A stretch of DNA of 64,000 nucleotides from Dyadobacter sp. CY261 (GTDB lineage Bacteria > Bacteroidota > Bacteroidia > Cytophagales > Spirosomataceae), in NCBI RefSeq assembly GCF_021440085.1, contig NZ_JAKCPW010000001.1, positions 1,736,001-1,800,000 of the forward strand, read 5' to 3'. The first letter of the stretch is position 1, and every line of letters starts with the position of its first letter. Below the pieces are notes generated by a model. It saw only the letters and a list, made by a program, of their open reading frames with translations, was not told the origin of the DNA and did not search any database. Of this stretch, positions 28,254-37,671 are shown piece by piece. The position numbers and the translations under genes are program-made.

Positions 28254-29731
28254 TATGCCAGGATCGGCTTAACCACTTTCCCATGCACGTCGGTGAGCCG
28301 GTAGCGGCGTCCCTGGTGCTTGAATACGAGCTGTTCGTGATCGATCCCCATCAAATGCATCACAGTCGCCTGGAAATCATGAACATGCACAGGGTCCTTA
28401 ATGATATTGTATCCAAAATCGTCGGTCTGGCCGTAGACAAATCCTTTCTTGACACCGGCACCAGCCATCCAGATCGTAAAGCTACGCGGGTGGTGGTCGC
28501 GACCATAGTTGTCGCGCGTGAGCTTCCCTTGCGAATAAGCACCCCGGCCAAACTCGCCGCCCCATACCACGAGTGTTTCATCCAGCAAACCGCGCTGTTT
28601 CAAGTCATTGACCAGCGCAGCCGACGCCTGGTCGACGCTCTTAGCCATCGTTTTGATATCATTCGGCAAGTTCCCATGCTGATCCCAGCCCTGGTGGTAC
28701 AATTGCACGAATTTCACATCCTTTTCGATTAATTTTCGCGCCAGCACGCAGTTGGCTGCAAATGTGCCCGGCTTGCGTGAATCCTCGCCGTACATGTCGA
28801 AAATATAGTCGGGCTCCTTGGAAATATCCATGGTCTCCGGAACGGCGGTCTGCATCCGGTACGCCATTTCATATTGCGCCATCCGGTAATTGATTTCCGG
28901 GTCCAGAAGCTTTTCGAATTGCCCCTGCTGCAATTTTGCCAGGGAATTCAGCATGCGTCGGCGGCTTGTGCGATCGATCCCCTCGGGGTTGTTGAGGTAA
29001 AAAACAGGGTCCGGACCGGAGCGGAACACCACGCCCTGATGAATGGACGGTAAAAACCCGTTGCTCCAAAGTTTGGCATACAAAGGCTGATCACCGCCAC
29101 GCCCTTTCGAAAGTAACACGACGAACGAAGGCATATTCTGGTTATCGGAACCCAGGCCGTAACTCACCCAAGACCCCCAGGATGGCCGGCCGCCTTGCTG
29201 GCTGCCGGTCTGGAAAAAGGTTACTGCCGGATCGTGGTTGATAGCTTCGGTAAACATCGAGCGTATGAACGTGACGTCGTTCACAATGCCCGATGTATAA
29301 GGCATCAACTCACTGATCATCATATCATTGTCGCCATGTCGCTCGAATTTATACTTCGAAGCGGCTAATGGAAAGCTGCTCTGCCCGGCAGTCATCCCTG
29401 TGAGGCGTTGACCCTTCCGAACCGATTCGGGCAAATCCTTACCCCACATTTCTTCCAGTTTTGGTTTGTAATCGAACAATTCCAATTGGGAGGGCGCCCC
29501 GCTTTGAAACAAATAGATTACCCGCTTGGCTTTTGGCGCGAAATGAGGATGCCCGATCGGCAGTCCGGCTGCCTCGGCCCCCTTCTCACCCACTTTTTTG
29601 GCCAAAGAATTATCTGCACTCAAAAGCGATGCCATCGCTGCCGCACCCAGGCCCAAACTAGTCTTCGACAGGAAGTTACGCCTGCTCAATTGCTCATGGA
29701 CATGGTTTTCAAGTTCTCTATATAGGCTCAT
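28253..29731 (-). CDS. DUF1501 protein with Tat-type signal
   Basis: A 492-residue protein with a twin-arginine-like N-terminus (LSRRNFLSKTSLGLGAAAMAS), so it is probably exported folded. The rest matches DUF1501, a sulfatase-like fold (alkaline-phosphatase superfamily): PKAKRVIYLFQSGAPSQLELFD near residue 70, FVQLYHQGWDQHG near 340 and WGGEFGRGAYSQGK near 385. DUF1501 genes are usually paired with DUF1553/1549 cytochrome genes, as here. The natural substrate is unknown. Confidence 0.9.
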   Translation of the reverse strand: MSLYRELENHVHEQLSRRNFLSKTSLGLGAAAMASLLSADNSLAKKVGEKGAEAAGLPIGHPHFAPKAKRVIYLFQSGAPSQLELFDYKPKLEEMWGKDLPESVRKGQRLTGMTAGQSSFPLAASKYKFERHGDNDMMISELMPYTSGIVNDVTFIRSMFTEAINHDPAVTFFQTGSQQGGRPSWGSWVSYGLGSDNQNMPSFVVLLSKGRGGDQPLYAKLWSNGFLPSIHQGVVFRSGPDPVFYLNNPEGIDRTSRRRMLNSLAKLQQGQFEKLLDPEINYRMAQYEMAYRMQTAVPETMDISKEPDYIFDMYGEDSRKPGTFAANCVLARKLIEKDVKFVQLYHQGWDQHGNLPNDIKTMAKSVDQASAALVNDLKQRGLLDETLVVWGGEFGRGAYSQGKLTRDNYGRDHHPRSFTIWMAGAGVKKGFVYGQTDDFGYNIIKDPVHVHDFQATVMHLMGIDHEQLVFKHQGRRYRLTDVHGKVVKPILA

Positions 29732-29743
29732 TTGCTTTGATTG

Positions 29744-32700
29744 TTATCGCTTGATCAAAAATTCATCAAAATTCATCACCGTGCTCGCCACGATGGTACC
29801 GGCTGCAAGCTGCGCCGGATTCAGTGTTTTGTCGAGGGGATATTCGCCAGCCGACAGTATGGCCTTCATTCGTTTCGGATTATGGCTGAAATCCTTCAAT
29901 TCCTCGTCATACAGCTCTTTCAGCACCATTTTTTCCCTCGGATCGGGCAGGCGGCTTGTCAGTGCTGTGAATGCGTAATCGATTTGTTCGTCGATGGTCT
30001 TGCCCTTTTGCAGCATATGTTGCGCCAGCACACGGGACGCTTCTACAAACTGGGGATCGTTCATGACCACCAGCGCCTGCAATGGCGTGCTGGTTTTCTG
30101 ACGCTTAGTAATGCAGAAATGGCGTTCGGCGGCGTCGAAATTGAGCATCATCGGGGGCGGCGAGCTACGTTTCCAGATCGTGTAAAGACTTCTCCGATAA
30201 AGGCTGTCGCCATGCTGCTGCTTATAGGTAACCTCGTTACGCGTAGCAAGCGCTTCCCACAAGCCTGCGGGCTGGTAGGGATATGCACTTTTGCCCCCAA
30301 CCCTATTTGTAAGCAACCCGCTTGATGCCAATGCATTGTCTCGGATCTGCTCGGCACTCATGCGGTAACTCGGTCCGCGGGCATACAGGCGGTTGTCGGG
30401 ATCGACATCCTTTGTACCCGGATCCATTTTCGACGACTGCCGATAGGTGGCCGAAGTCACGATGAGCTTCTGCATCGCCTTCACATTCCAGCCTGATTCG
30501 CGGAAACGTGCAGCCAGGTAGTCCAGCAGCTCGGGGTGCGTAGGTAACTCACCCTGGTTGCCATAATCGTCACTTGAAATCACGATTCCCTTGCCGAAAT
30601 ACGTCATCCAGAAACGGTTGACGGTCACCCGGGTAAATAGTGGGTGCTCTTTATCGAGCAGCCATTTGGCCAGGCCCAGGCGGTTTTTGGGATATTCTTT
30701 GGGGATTTTGAAGAATGCATCCGGCGTATCCGAAGTAACGGCCTTACCGGGCGCATCATAAGCACCACGATTGAGAATGAAGGTCTTGCGCGGATATTTA
30801 CGCTCTTTCATCACCATCACATCAATCTGCTTATCCATGATTTCGGTCTCCTCTCCGATCAATGCGAGGCTCGCGGCTCTTTCCTTCTTATAGCCGGCAT
30901 CGATATTTGTCAGGTAGTAATCTTTCAACGAAGCTAGCTGAGCAGGCGTCAATTGCGTGGCAGATGTCTTCAATGCTGTCAGCAGCTCATTTTTCAAAGT
31001 ATAAAGTCCCAGCATTTCAAGCGGACTGACTGCCCGCGTGTAAATCTTAAACTCGTCTACCTCAAAATTCTTGGTCCGCTGATCCGACAACCGGCCGATA
31101 TTGAGCTTGTCGACGTACCAGTTTGTTTTATTTTTTCCATACAAAATACTCTCGGTGAGATGGTCATTATGCACGGTTACTTTAACAGGCTGCCCGTTCA
31201 CAAATAGTTTAAGACCAGCGGCTTTGCTCATTCCATCATAGGTAAAGCCCAACTGCGTCCATTTGTTCATCGGAAACTTGTCGATGGTCTGGATCTCAAT
31301 GGCATTCTCAGGCCATACGTGACTGATCGTCAACCTGATCCGCCCATCCGTCTCCCTGAACACATTCCAGCCGCGATAGCCATTCATTACGCCATTGGAT
31401 TTGTGAATCAGCGAACCACTGACTGCCGGATCGTGCAGATTAAGCCAAATGCTGATGCTGAAAGGCTGGTTACGTTCAAAGAATGCGAAGTTGTCGCCGA
31501 AGCTCACTGCATTTTCACCAAAAATATATCTGGCCTTCCCGATCCGCCCGTTGCGCGAAGCGACATTGGAAAGGCTGTCGTCACCCTCCGCATTGGCTTT
31601 ATGCTTTGGATCGGCCAGGTTGGCAAATTCTTTACCGGTAGGTTCATCGAACGTGAAATGGCCCAACAAATCGGTTTTCTCTGGAAGTAATGCTTTTTCT
31701 GGTGCATCGCGGGCTGTGACGAGCCATTGCTGGAAGTTGCGTTCATATCTAGCCGAGTTCGCTGCAATGGCCGCCTTTTCCTTTGTCAGGTTTTGGTGGA
31801 TAAATTTCAGTTTTGCATCTGCCTCCGGCGTCGGAAGCGTGATGGCCGGGCTCGCTTCTCCATTGTAAGGGATCTGTCCGTTTTCGTCATTATTGTTGAA
31901 GAACGCATACAACGAATAGTAATCCTTGTGGCTGATGGGGTCATATTTGTGGTCGTGGCAGCGTGCGCATTCCACGGTCAGGCCCAGGAATGTTTTGCCA
32001 AATGTATCTACGCGGTCGGAAACGTAAGCTGAGCGATATTCCTCGGGGATAATGCCGCCTTCCTGGCTTTGCTGGTGCATGCGGTTGAATGCGGTGGCTA
32101 CCATCATGTCGCGAGTGGGATTGGGCAGCATATCACCGGCGAGCTGCCAGGTTACGAACTGGTCGTAAGGCTGGTTGCGGTTAAACGAGTTGATTACCCA
32201 GTCACGGAACGGCCAGGCAGTGCGTAAGCCGTCGTCCTGGTAGCCGTGTGTATCCGCATAACGGGCAGCATCAAGCCAGGGCACGGCCATATGTTCGCCA
32301 TAATGCGGCGATGCCAGCAGTTTGTCCACCGCTTTTTCGTAGGCGTTCGGCGATTTGTCGTTCAAGAAAGCTTGTACTTCCTCGGGTGTGGGCGGCAGGC
32401 CGGTCAAATCGAGCGATGCGCGGCGTAATAATGTCGTTTTTTCGGCCTCCGGCGAAGGTTTAATACCCTTGTCTTCCAGTTTTTTCAGGATAAACCGGTC
32501 GATATCATTACGTACCCATGCTTCATTTTTCACCTTCGGCAATGCCGGCCTTTCTACTTTGGTAAATGCCCAATGCGGTTTGTACTCCGCGCCTTCCTCT
32601 ACCCAGCGGATCAGGATTGCCTTTTCACGTGCTGTAAGCGATAAATGCGACTCGGGCGTTGGCATTACGATATCCGGGTCGGCCGACAGGATGCGATACA

Positions 32701-33007
32701 CCAGTTCGCTACTGCCCGGCTTTCCGGGTTTAATGGCCTTTAAGCCACTCTCCGCTTCTTTCTTGTACGCCACTTCGGCCACATCCAGTCGCAGGTCGGC
32801 TTTCTGGTGGTTAGCATCCGGGCCGTGGCAAGCAAAGCATCGATCGGAAAGGATCGGCTTCACGTCGTAGGTGTAATCTACCGGGGCAACGAGCGTATTC
32901 ATTTCTGCTGCCACGTCGTCTGGGAGGTCGACCTTCTTGTCACAGGACATCAACATGAATCCTGCGGCAGGGATCAGCAAACAATATTTAAACCAGGAAT
33001 TCAACAT
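29744..33007 (-). CDS. Exported cytochrome c-DUF1549-LamG-DUF1553 protein
   Basis: A 1,087-residue lipoprotein (lipobox Cys in LMSC). Domains in order: a planctomycete-type cytochrome c with haem motif CFACH near residue 58, DUF1549 at about 150-360 (including CARCHDHKYDPI, a second CxxCH), a LamG-like beta-sandwich at about 470-620, and DUF1553 at about 740-1040. Such proteins are best known in Planctomycetota and also occur in Cytophagales. It is 12 bases upstream of the DUF1501 gene. Redox or polysaccharide-linked functions have been suggested for the family, but none is shown here. The start at 33007 gives the signal peptide. Confidence 0.92.
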   Translation of the reverse strand: MLNSWFKYCLLIPAAGFMLMSCDKKVDLPDDVAAEMNTLVAPVDYTYDVKPILSDRCFACHGPDANHQKADLRLDVAEVAYKKEAESGLKAIKPGKPGSSELVYRILSADPDIVMPTPESHLSLTAREKAILIRWVEEGAEYKPHWAFTKVERPALPKVKNEAWVRNDIDRFILKKLEDKGIKPSPEAEKTTLLRRASLDLTGLPPTPEEVQAFLNDKSPNAYEKAVDKLLASPHYGEHMAVPWLDAARYADTHGYQDDGLRTAWPFRDWVINSFNRNQPYDQFVTWQLAGDMLPNPTRDMMVATAFNRMHQQSQEGGIIPEEYRSAYVSDRVDTFGKTFLGLTVECARCHDHKYDPISHKDYYSLYAFFNNNDENGQIPYNGEASPAITLPTPEADAKLKFIHQNLTKEKAAIAANSARYERNFQQWLVTARDAPEKALLPEKTDLLGHFTFDEPTGKEFANLADPKHKANAEGDDSLSNVASRNGRIGKARYIFGENAVSFGDNFAFFERNQPFSISIWLNLHDPAVSGSLIHKSNGVMNGYRGWNVFRETDGRIRLTISHVWPENAIEIQTIDKFPMNKWTQLGFTYDGMSKAAGLKLFVNGQPVKVTVHNDHLTESILYGKNKTNWYVDKLNIGRLSDQRTKNFEVDEFKIYTRAVSPLEMLGLYTLKNELLTALKTSATQLTPAQLASLKDYYLTNIDAGYKKERAASLALIGEETEIMDKQIDVMVMKERKYPRKTFILNRGAYDAPGKAVTSDTPDAFFKIPKEYPKNRLGLAKWLLDKEHPLFTRVTVNRFWMTYFGKGIVISSDDYGNQGELPTHPELLDYLAARFRESGWNVKAMQKLIVTSATYRQSSKMDPGTKDVDPDNRLYARGPSYRMSAEQIRDNALASSGLLTNRVGGKSAYPYQPAGLWEALATRNEVTYKQQHGDSLYRRSLYTIWKRSSPPPMMLNFDAAERHFCITKRQKTSTPLQALVVMNDPQFVEASRVLAQHMLQKGKTIDEQIDYAFTALTSRLPDPREKMVLKELYDEELKDFSHNPKRMKAILSAGEYPLDKTLNPAQLAAGTIVASTVMNFDEFLIKR

Positions 33008-33102
33008 CAACAAAATATTATAATGAACAGGAGGCAAATAGACCACTCAACATATTATCAAAAGCACACATTGCCCCATTTCTTAATCTAATTTAATAAA
33101 TA

Positions 33103-33149
33103 AATCCCATTTACCGTCGGTTAAAACCGACGGCAGGGATTGTAAATGG
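33103..33149. repeat. Nested inverted repeat (REP-like)
   Basis: A perfect 9-bp inverted repeat, CCGTCGGTT (33114-33122) and AACCGACGG (33125-33133), sits inside a second pair, AATCCC and GGGATT, with CCATTTA/TAAATGG alongside. The arrangement can fold as a cruciform. No T-run follows on either strand, so it looks more like a dispersed palindromic repeat than a terminator. Confidence 0.6.
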
Positions 33150-33245
33150 TTAGTTGTCCTGTTTTGTGTTAATGTTGCTTTCTAATTTTTTTGGCATTTG
33201 TTTATGGCCTGCTGGGGGCGGATAGTTCTGGTGCGCGGCATCACA

Positions 33246-34613
33246 TTAAGGCTTTGCATACCCTTTCGCCGCATCATCGATCACCAGCACCCAGTCGTGC
33301 CCGTACCCGGAGGTAGGAGGTACAAATTTGTTGACCGATTGATTATCGAATTTACCAGCATCCTTTACTTTCCCATTGCGGGGGTCATACCAGAAAGCTT
33401 CGAGGTGAGCGCCGGAGATCTTACCAGGATTTACGGAAAAGGATTTTCCGGATGCCGTATATACAAATACGTAATCCTTCCCGCGCGTCGCCTGGACGCG
33501 GTCAGGAGCAGGCAACGCATTTTCGACCACAATGGACTGATCGGGCACCCGGTCGATAATCGGCCGCGATTCGATCAGCTTTCGCACAAACTTCATTTCA
33601 AGTGCACCGGGCAAATCAAGCGCCTGCTGCCAGAATACATGCGGACCATTGACCGCCTCCCGGTTTGGCGAATACATTTGCCAAATGTCGTGACACCCGT
33701 AAGTATGCCCGAATGCCCCTGCGAATAGATCGAGGTAAGCTGATTTGCGAACGTCGTAGGCGCTGGAAATACCGTTTTCCTTTGCATTAAAACAAACCGG
33801 GTGATCTTCGTAAATAGGCTCCGCGTCGATTACCGGCTTAACGACCGCACGGGTATAAGACCGTTGAATGTTATCGTAAACCGGCGAGTCGCGGCAATGG
33901 CCCGTCTGGAACATGTTGAAATCGAACCATTCGTCGTCATGGAACCACTCACTGGAACCTTCCTTGTTGGGCTGAGGATGGTAGGTCATCAGGGCCTTGT
34001 CGTTGCCACCTACTCCTTCGGCAATGCCCGCAGCCATAGCACGCCAGATTTCCACATCGCGGCTATCTTTGCGTGGCTGGCGATCACCGCCCAGTACCCA
34101 GATCAGGTTTTTCTTGGCCTTATAGCGGTTACCCAGCCACTTACCATAAACCCGTGCATTGTTTTCATTGAATATCTCCGGCCCCTTGCCCCAGGTGCTT
34201 TTAAATACTTTGTCACCCCATGTCGGCAAAAACGCGATTGTCAAGCCATAGTCCGCGGCTTTGTCGATAATGTAGTCCACGTGTTTGAAATAGGCTTCGT
34301 TCGGCTTGGCAGGATCGTTGCTGACGAGCGGCTTCTCGCCATACGGATTGGGTTCTCCGAGCCCGTCGAACTCGGCCAGCGCCACGGCCTGAATGACGGT
34401 GAATCCCTGCTCGGCCCTCTTTTGCAGGTAGTAATCAGCATCCGCCCGGTCGAGGCGGTGAAAAAGCTCCCAGGCAGTGTCCCCGAGCCAAAAGAATGGC
34501 TTACCCTCTTTGAGCAGGTAGCGTTTACTTTCGCTCACAGCATAGTGCTGCGCGCGCGCGACAAGGAACGAACCGCAAAAAAGGACCAGTATCAGGGCTT
34601 TAACTCGCTTCAT
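33246..34613 (-). CDS. Secreted DUF4038 (apiosidase-like) glycoside hydrolase
   Basis: A 455-residue protein with a signal peptide (cleavage near VARAQ). The DUF4038 opening motif FFWLGDTAWELFHRL is near residue 40, followed by a TIM-barrel pattern with LIWVLGGDRQPR near 160 and FGHTYGCHDIWQM near 310, and a C-terminal DUF5060/collagen-binding-like beta domain (about 375-455). The family includes apiosidase-like enzymes that cleave branched sugars from plant polymers. No SusCD pair is adjacent, so its target is undetermined. Confidence 0.85.
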   Translation of the reverse strand: MKRVKALILVLFCGSFLVARAQHYAVSESKRYLLKEGKPFFWLGDTAWELFHRLDRADADYYLQKRAEQGFTVIQAVALAEFDGLGEPNPYGEKPLVSNDPAKPNEAYFKHVDYIIDKAADYGLTIAFLPTWGDKVFKSTWGKGPEIFNENNARVYGKWLGNRYKAKKNLIWVLGGDRQPRKDSRDVEIWRAMAAGIAEGVGGNDKALMTYHPQPNKEGSSEWFHDDEWFDFNMFQTGHCRDSPVYDNIQRSYTRAVVKPVIDAEPIYEDHPVCFNAKENGISSAYDVRKSAYLDLFAGAFGHTYGCHDIWQMYSPNREAVNGPHVFWQQALDLPGALEMKFVRKLIESRPIIDRVPDQSIVVENALPAPDRVQATRGKDYVFVYTASGKSFSVNPGKISGAHLEAFWYDPRNGKVKDAGKFDNQSVNKFVPPTSGYGHDWVLVIDDAAKGYAKP

Positions 34614-35142
34614 CGAATGTAAGGGCTATGGGTGAATAACCATTAAAGACAATGTCTGTCAATTCTTAACCTGCAATAGTCAATTCTTATCATAACAAGA
34701 TTGTAAACTTCTCACTCCCAAGCTGAAAGATTTCAGTCATGCGATTGTATCCCTTAGGCACTATGGCCAAAAAAATTTCCAGCAATCGCAATTAAAACAT
34801 AACAAGCTTAAAATCAATATTTTAGTGTAAAAATGGAGACAAATTTTTATCACTATACGTAGAATTAATTTAACCGCTTAGTAAGTATTTCCCTTGAAAC
34901 GGTGATATATGACTAATATTGAAGCACTATTTTTACAACAACCTAAACCCAACGAACCTCCGATATGAAAAGAAATTCTACACATTCTTTTTCATTGCCG
35001 CATTACAGACATCTCCCTGGTCTGGTGACGTAGCGTCTCAAGCGGCATTTCTACATAATTGGCTTTGCACTTCCTCTGGTATCGCGTTCAGGCGATTCGT
35101 CAATTCTTAATAATCCATCTATCAATCTAACCTATTTTTTCT
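34614..35142. other. Gene-free region upstream of the tail-collar-like genes
   Basis: About 530 bases, AT-rich to about 34960. A short frame starting ATGAAAAGAAATTCTACAC at about 34965 stops after some 22 codons; the overlapping 63-codon frame has no domain. The region must contain the promoters of the leftward DUF4038 gene and the rightward tail-collar-like series. I found no clear TAnnTTTG promoter and no hairpin terminator. Confidence 0.5.
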
Positions 35143-35658
35143 ATGGCAGAACCATTCCTATCAGAGATCCGGCTGGTAAGTTTCAACTATCCTCCCAAAG
35201 GTTGGGCGTTCACCAATGGACAGCTCCTACCCATTAATCAGAATCAGGCACTATTCTCCCTACTCGGTACCACGTTCGGCGGTGATGGTCGGGTCAACTT
35301 CGGGCTTCCCGATTTTCGGGGACGAACACCCATGCACGTAGGTAACGGCCACACGCTCGGGGAACGTGCCGGCGAGATGGGTCACACGCTCAGCGTCCAA
35401 GAGATACCGCAACATACCCACTTTGTTTCGGCGATCGACGCGCCTGCCACCCCGGTCCCAACCAATAATCCGACCAATAATTACTTCGCCAATACCCAGC
35501 CCAACTTCCTTTACACAAGCAGCACCAACAATAAGGTGGCGCTTAATGCGGGTACAGTGTCCAGTGTCGGGGGGAGCCAGGCTCATTATAATATGCAGCC
35601 CTTTCTGGCGATCAGTTTCTGCATTGCACTGCAGGGGATTTTTCCTAGTCCGAACTAG
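35143..35658 (+). CDS. Tail-collar/microcystin-dependent-like protein 1
   Basis: A 171-residue protein of the phage tail collar domain family: opening MAEPFLSEIRLVSFNYPPKGW, glycine motif LGTTFGGDGRVNFGLPDFRGR near residue 45, then QEIPQHTHF and a variable middle, ending FCIALQGIFP. It is the first of three paralogs in tandem, each about 171 residues. The same family is seen as a tail-fibre component and as a non-phage chromosomal cluster; here no other phage genes are nearby. Function unknown, possibly a secreted trimeric fibre unit. Confidence 0.85.
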   Translation: MAEPFLSEIRLVSFNYPPKGWAFTNGQLLPINQNQALFSLLGTTFGGDGRVNFGLPDFRGRTPMHVGNGHTLGERAGEMGHTLSVQEIPQHTHFVSAIDAPATPVPTNNPTNNYFANTQPNFLYTSSTNNKVALNAGTVSSVGGSQAHYNMQPFLAISFCIALQGIFPSPN

Positions 35659-35698
35659 TAGCACCTACTTTTCCATCCAATTTTAACACCTGAAATAT

Positions 35699-36214
35699 AT
35701 GGCACAGCCTTATGTGGGAGAAATCAGAATCTTTGCCGGAAACTTCGCCCCCGCGGGGTGGATGTTTTGCGAAGGACAACTACTCCCTATATCAGAAAAC
35801 GAAGTACTCTTTCAACTTATAGGAACAACTTACGGCGGCGACGGGCAAGAGACCTTTTCGCTTCCCGACCTGCGTGGCAGAATTCCCATTCACCAGGGCA
35901 ACACCGGCAGTGGCACTTTTTCACCCGGGGAAATGGGCGGATCCGAAGAAATTACACTGACGGTCCAACAGATCCCTGCCCACACGCACCCGTTCATCTC
36001 GACCACCAACCTGGCAGACGTTCCGAGTCCTAACAATGCAATTTTAGGTATTTCCAGCACTACAAACGTGTTTTTCAACGATCCACCGGCGGCTCAGATG
36101 GGTGCTCAGAGTCTTTCCGGAGAAGGCGGGAACCAGCCACATACCAATGTCCAGCCTTATCTCTGTGTCAACTTTATTATCTCGCTATTCGGGGTCTTCC
36201 CATCGCAGACCTAG
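35699..36214 (+). CDS. Tail-collar/microcystin-dependent-like protein 2
   Basis: A 171-residue paralog of the preceding gene, 40 bases downstream: MAQPYVGEIRIFAGNFAPAGW, LIGTTYGGDGQETFSLPDLRGR and QQIPAHTHPF. The N-terminal half and the LPDLRGR motif are conserved while the region after about residue 100 differs among the three copies. The common length suggests that they co-assemble. No signal peptide is recognised. Confidence 0.85.
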   Translation: MAQPYVGEIRIFAGNFAPAGWMFCEGQLLPISENEVLFQLIGTTYGGDGQETFSLPDLRGRIPIHQGNTGSGTFSPGEMGGSEEITLTVQQIPAHTHPFISTTNLADVPSPNNAILGISSTTNVFFNDPPAAQMGAQSLSGEGGNQPHTNVQPYLCVNFIISLFGVFPSQT

Positions 36215-36256
36215 ACGCGAACAATAAACCCGAACATTAAACCCCAATCAACTGTC

Positions 36257-36772
36257 ATGGATCCTTTTGTAGCAGAAATAAGAGTATTCCCTTTCAATTT
36301 CGCGCCCAGGGGCTGGGCGTGGTGCGACGGGCAGCTATTGCCCCTTTCGCAAAACACAGCATTGTTTTCTCTTTTGGGAACAACCTACGGAGGCAATGGC
36401 AAGTCTAACTTCGCTTTGCCCGACTTGCAGGGACGGGTGCCGATGCATCCCGGACAAGGCCCCGGCCTCTCGCTCCGCGACCTGGGTGAAGCAGCTGGCG
36501 AGGAAACAGTGACGCTGCTGAGCAGTGAAATTCCCTTTCACACCCATTCGATCAGGGCAGTGGCTGAACCAGCCGACCTTAAAGATCCGGGGGGGTATTC
36601 GCTTGCCGCTTCTACACAAGGCAAAGTGTATGGCCAGGGCTCGCCTAACGTGCGCATGGCGCTAGACCAGTTGACGCCTGTGGGCAATAATCAGCCCCAT
36701 AACAACATGATGCCCTACCTGACGGTATACTTCTGCATCGCTTTGCAAGGGGTGTTCCCGCCACGCGGCTGA
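36257..36772 (+). CDS. Tail-collar/microcystin-dependent-like protein 3
   Basis: Third paralog, 171 residues, 42 bases after the second: FVAEIRVFPFNFAPRGW, LGTTYGGNGKSNFALPDLQGR and SEIPFHTHSI, ending FCIALQGVFPPRG. All three share one strand, size and spacing. The acetyltransferase, DUF6916-like protein and giant secreted protein follow. Together they form a conserved-looking group, with no recognisable tail, capsid or lysis gene beside it. Confidence 0.85.
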   Translation: MDPFVAEIRVFPFNFAPRGWAWCDGQLLPLSQNTALFSLLGTTYGGNGKSNFALPDLQGRVPMHPGQGPGLSLRDLGEAAGEETVTLLSSEIPFHTHSIRAVAEPADLKDPGGYSLAASTQGKVYGQGSPNVRMALDQLTPVGNNQPHNNMMPYLTVYFCIALQGVFPPRG

Positions 36773-36814
36773 TATGACATCCAGGATTGACAATTTGATA
36801 TATTTTATACTGAA

Positions 36815-37318
36815 ATGCATTTTACGCTGACCAACAACGCCTTATCGCTCAGACACATTACCTCCAGGGATATGCCTTCTCTCGCGAAGATCTATTCAAG
36901 TACCAGGGAGCAGGAAATGGAACGGGTACCGCAATGGACCGACCTTATGAAGCAGGAATTTCTGTCCAGTCAGTTCGGGGCGCAGCATGAATACTATCAA
37001 AAAAACTATATCGGAGCCGATTTCTGGGTGATCGAACACGAAAACAAGACCATCGGGAGGCTTTACGTCCACGAAAACTTCCAGGGCAAGGGTATGCGGA
37101 TCATTGACATCAGTATCCTGCCGAAATACCGCAACCGCGGATTCGGCCAGGGCATTTTTAAAGACCTCATGAGCAAAGCAACCGAACTGCAGCGGCCGCT
37201 CAGCATTCATGTAGAATCCTTTAATCCTGCCAAAAATCTGTATACCCGCCTTGGATTTCAAACAATCAGTGAAACCAATGGAGTTTATCATTTAATGGAA
37301 TGGAAGCATACGATTTAA
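36815..37318 (+). CDS. GNAT-family N-acetyltransferase
   Basis: A 167-residue acetyltransferase: a strand GRLYVHENFQGKGMRIIDISIL, the acetyl-CoA loop RNRGFGQGIFKDLM near 107, and FNPAKNLYTRLGF near 143, the usual final motif. It overlaps the next gene by 19 bases, indicating translational coupling. In this cluster it could acetylate a tail-collar-like subunit, but that is inference only. Confidence 0.88.
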   Translation: MHFTLTNNALSLRHITSRDMPSLAKIYSSTREQEMERVPQWTDLMKQEFLSSQFGAQHEYYQKNYIGADFWVIEHENKTIGRLYVHENFQGKGMRIIDISILPKYRNRGFGQGIFKDLMSKATELQRPLSIHVESFNPAKNLYTRLGFQTISETNGVYHLMEWKHTI

Positions 37319-37608
37319 AGGAGATAGCAGCGGCAGATTTCCTGCCTCATGTAGGAGAACCGGTGGTTATCCATTTTGCGCAGGACTTTTCACTGCCATC
37401 TACCATTTTGAAAGTAACGGAACTGAATTCTTACACCCCGCTGGAACGGGGCGCATTTTCGGTGGAATTCCAGACCACCGGCGAAAACCGCGCTATTGTA
37501 CAAGGCGTTTACCGGGTCGTCCATCCCGATGGCAAATACATGGACATTTTTCTTGTGCCGATTGCGCAACATCACAATGGGATGCGCTATGAGGCAGTCT
37601 TCTCGTAA
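37300..37608 (+). CDS. DUF6916-like protein
   Basis: A 102-residue protein rich in beta-strands: DFLPHVGEPVVIHF, STILKVTELNS, GAFSVEFQT and IVQGVYRVVHPDGKYMDIFLVP. The pattern matches my recollection of DUF6916, which is found beside tail-collar-like proteins. It overlaps the acetyltransferase gene by 19 bases and has no signal peptide. Function unknown. Confidence 0.72.
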   Translation: MEAYDLKEIAAADFLPHVGEPVVIHFAQDFSLPSTILKVTELNSYTPLERGAFSVEFQTTGENRAIVQGVYRVVHPDGKYMDIFLVPIAQHHNGMRYEAVFS

Positions 37609-37671
37609 GCCGGAATTACCCGGATCACATCTAACATTCTTTAAACCAAAATCGTTAACCATCCTGAAACC

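Noticed and set aside
34919..35110. A 63-codon frame before the tail-collar-like genes
   Set aside because: No recognisable domain or signal peptide; composition looks intergenic.
35143..36772. A second prophage at the tail-collar-like genes
   Set aside because: No capsid, terminase, sheath, integrase or lysis gene accompanies them, and host-type secreted proteins flank both sides.
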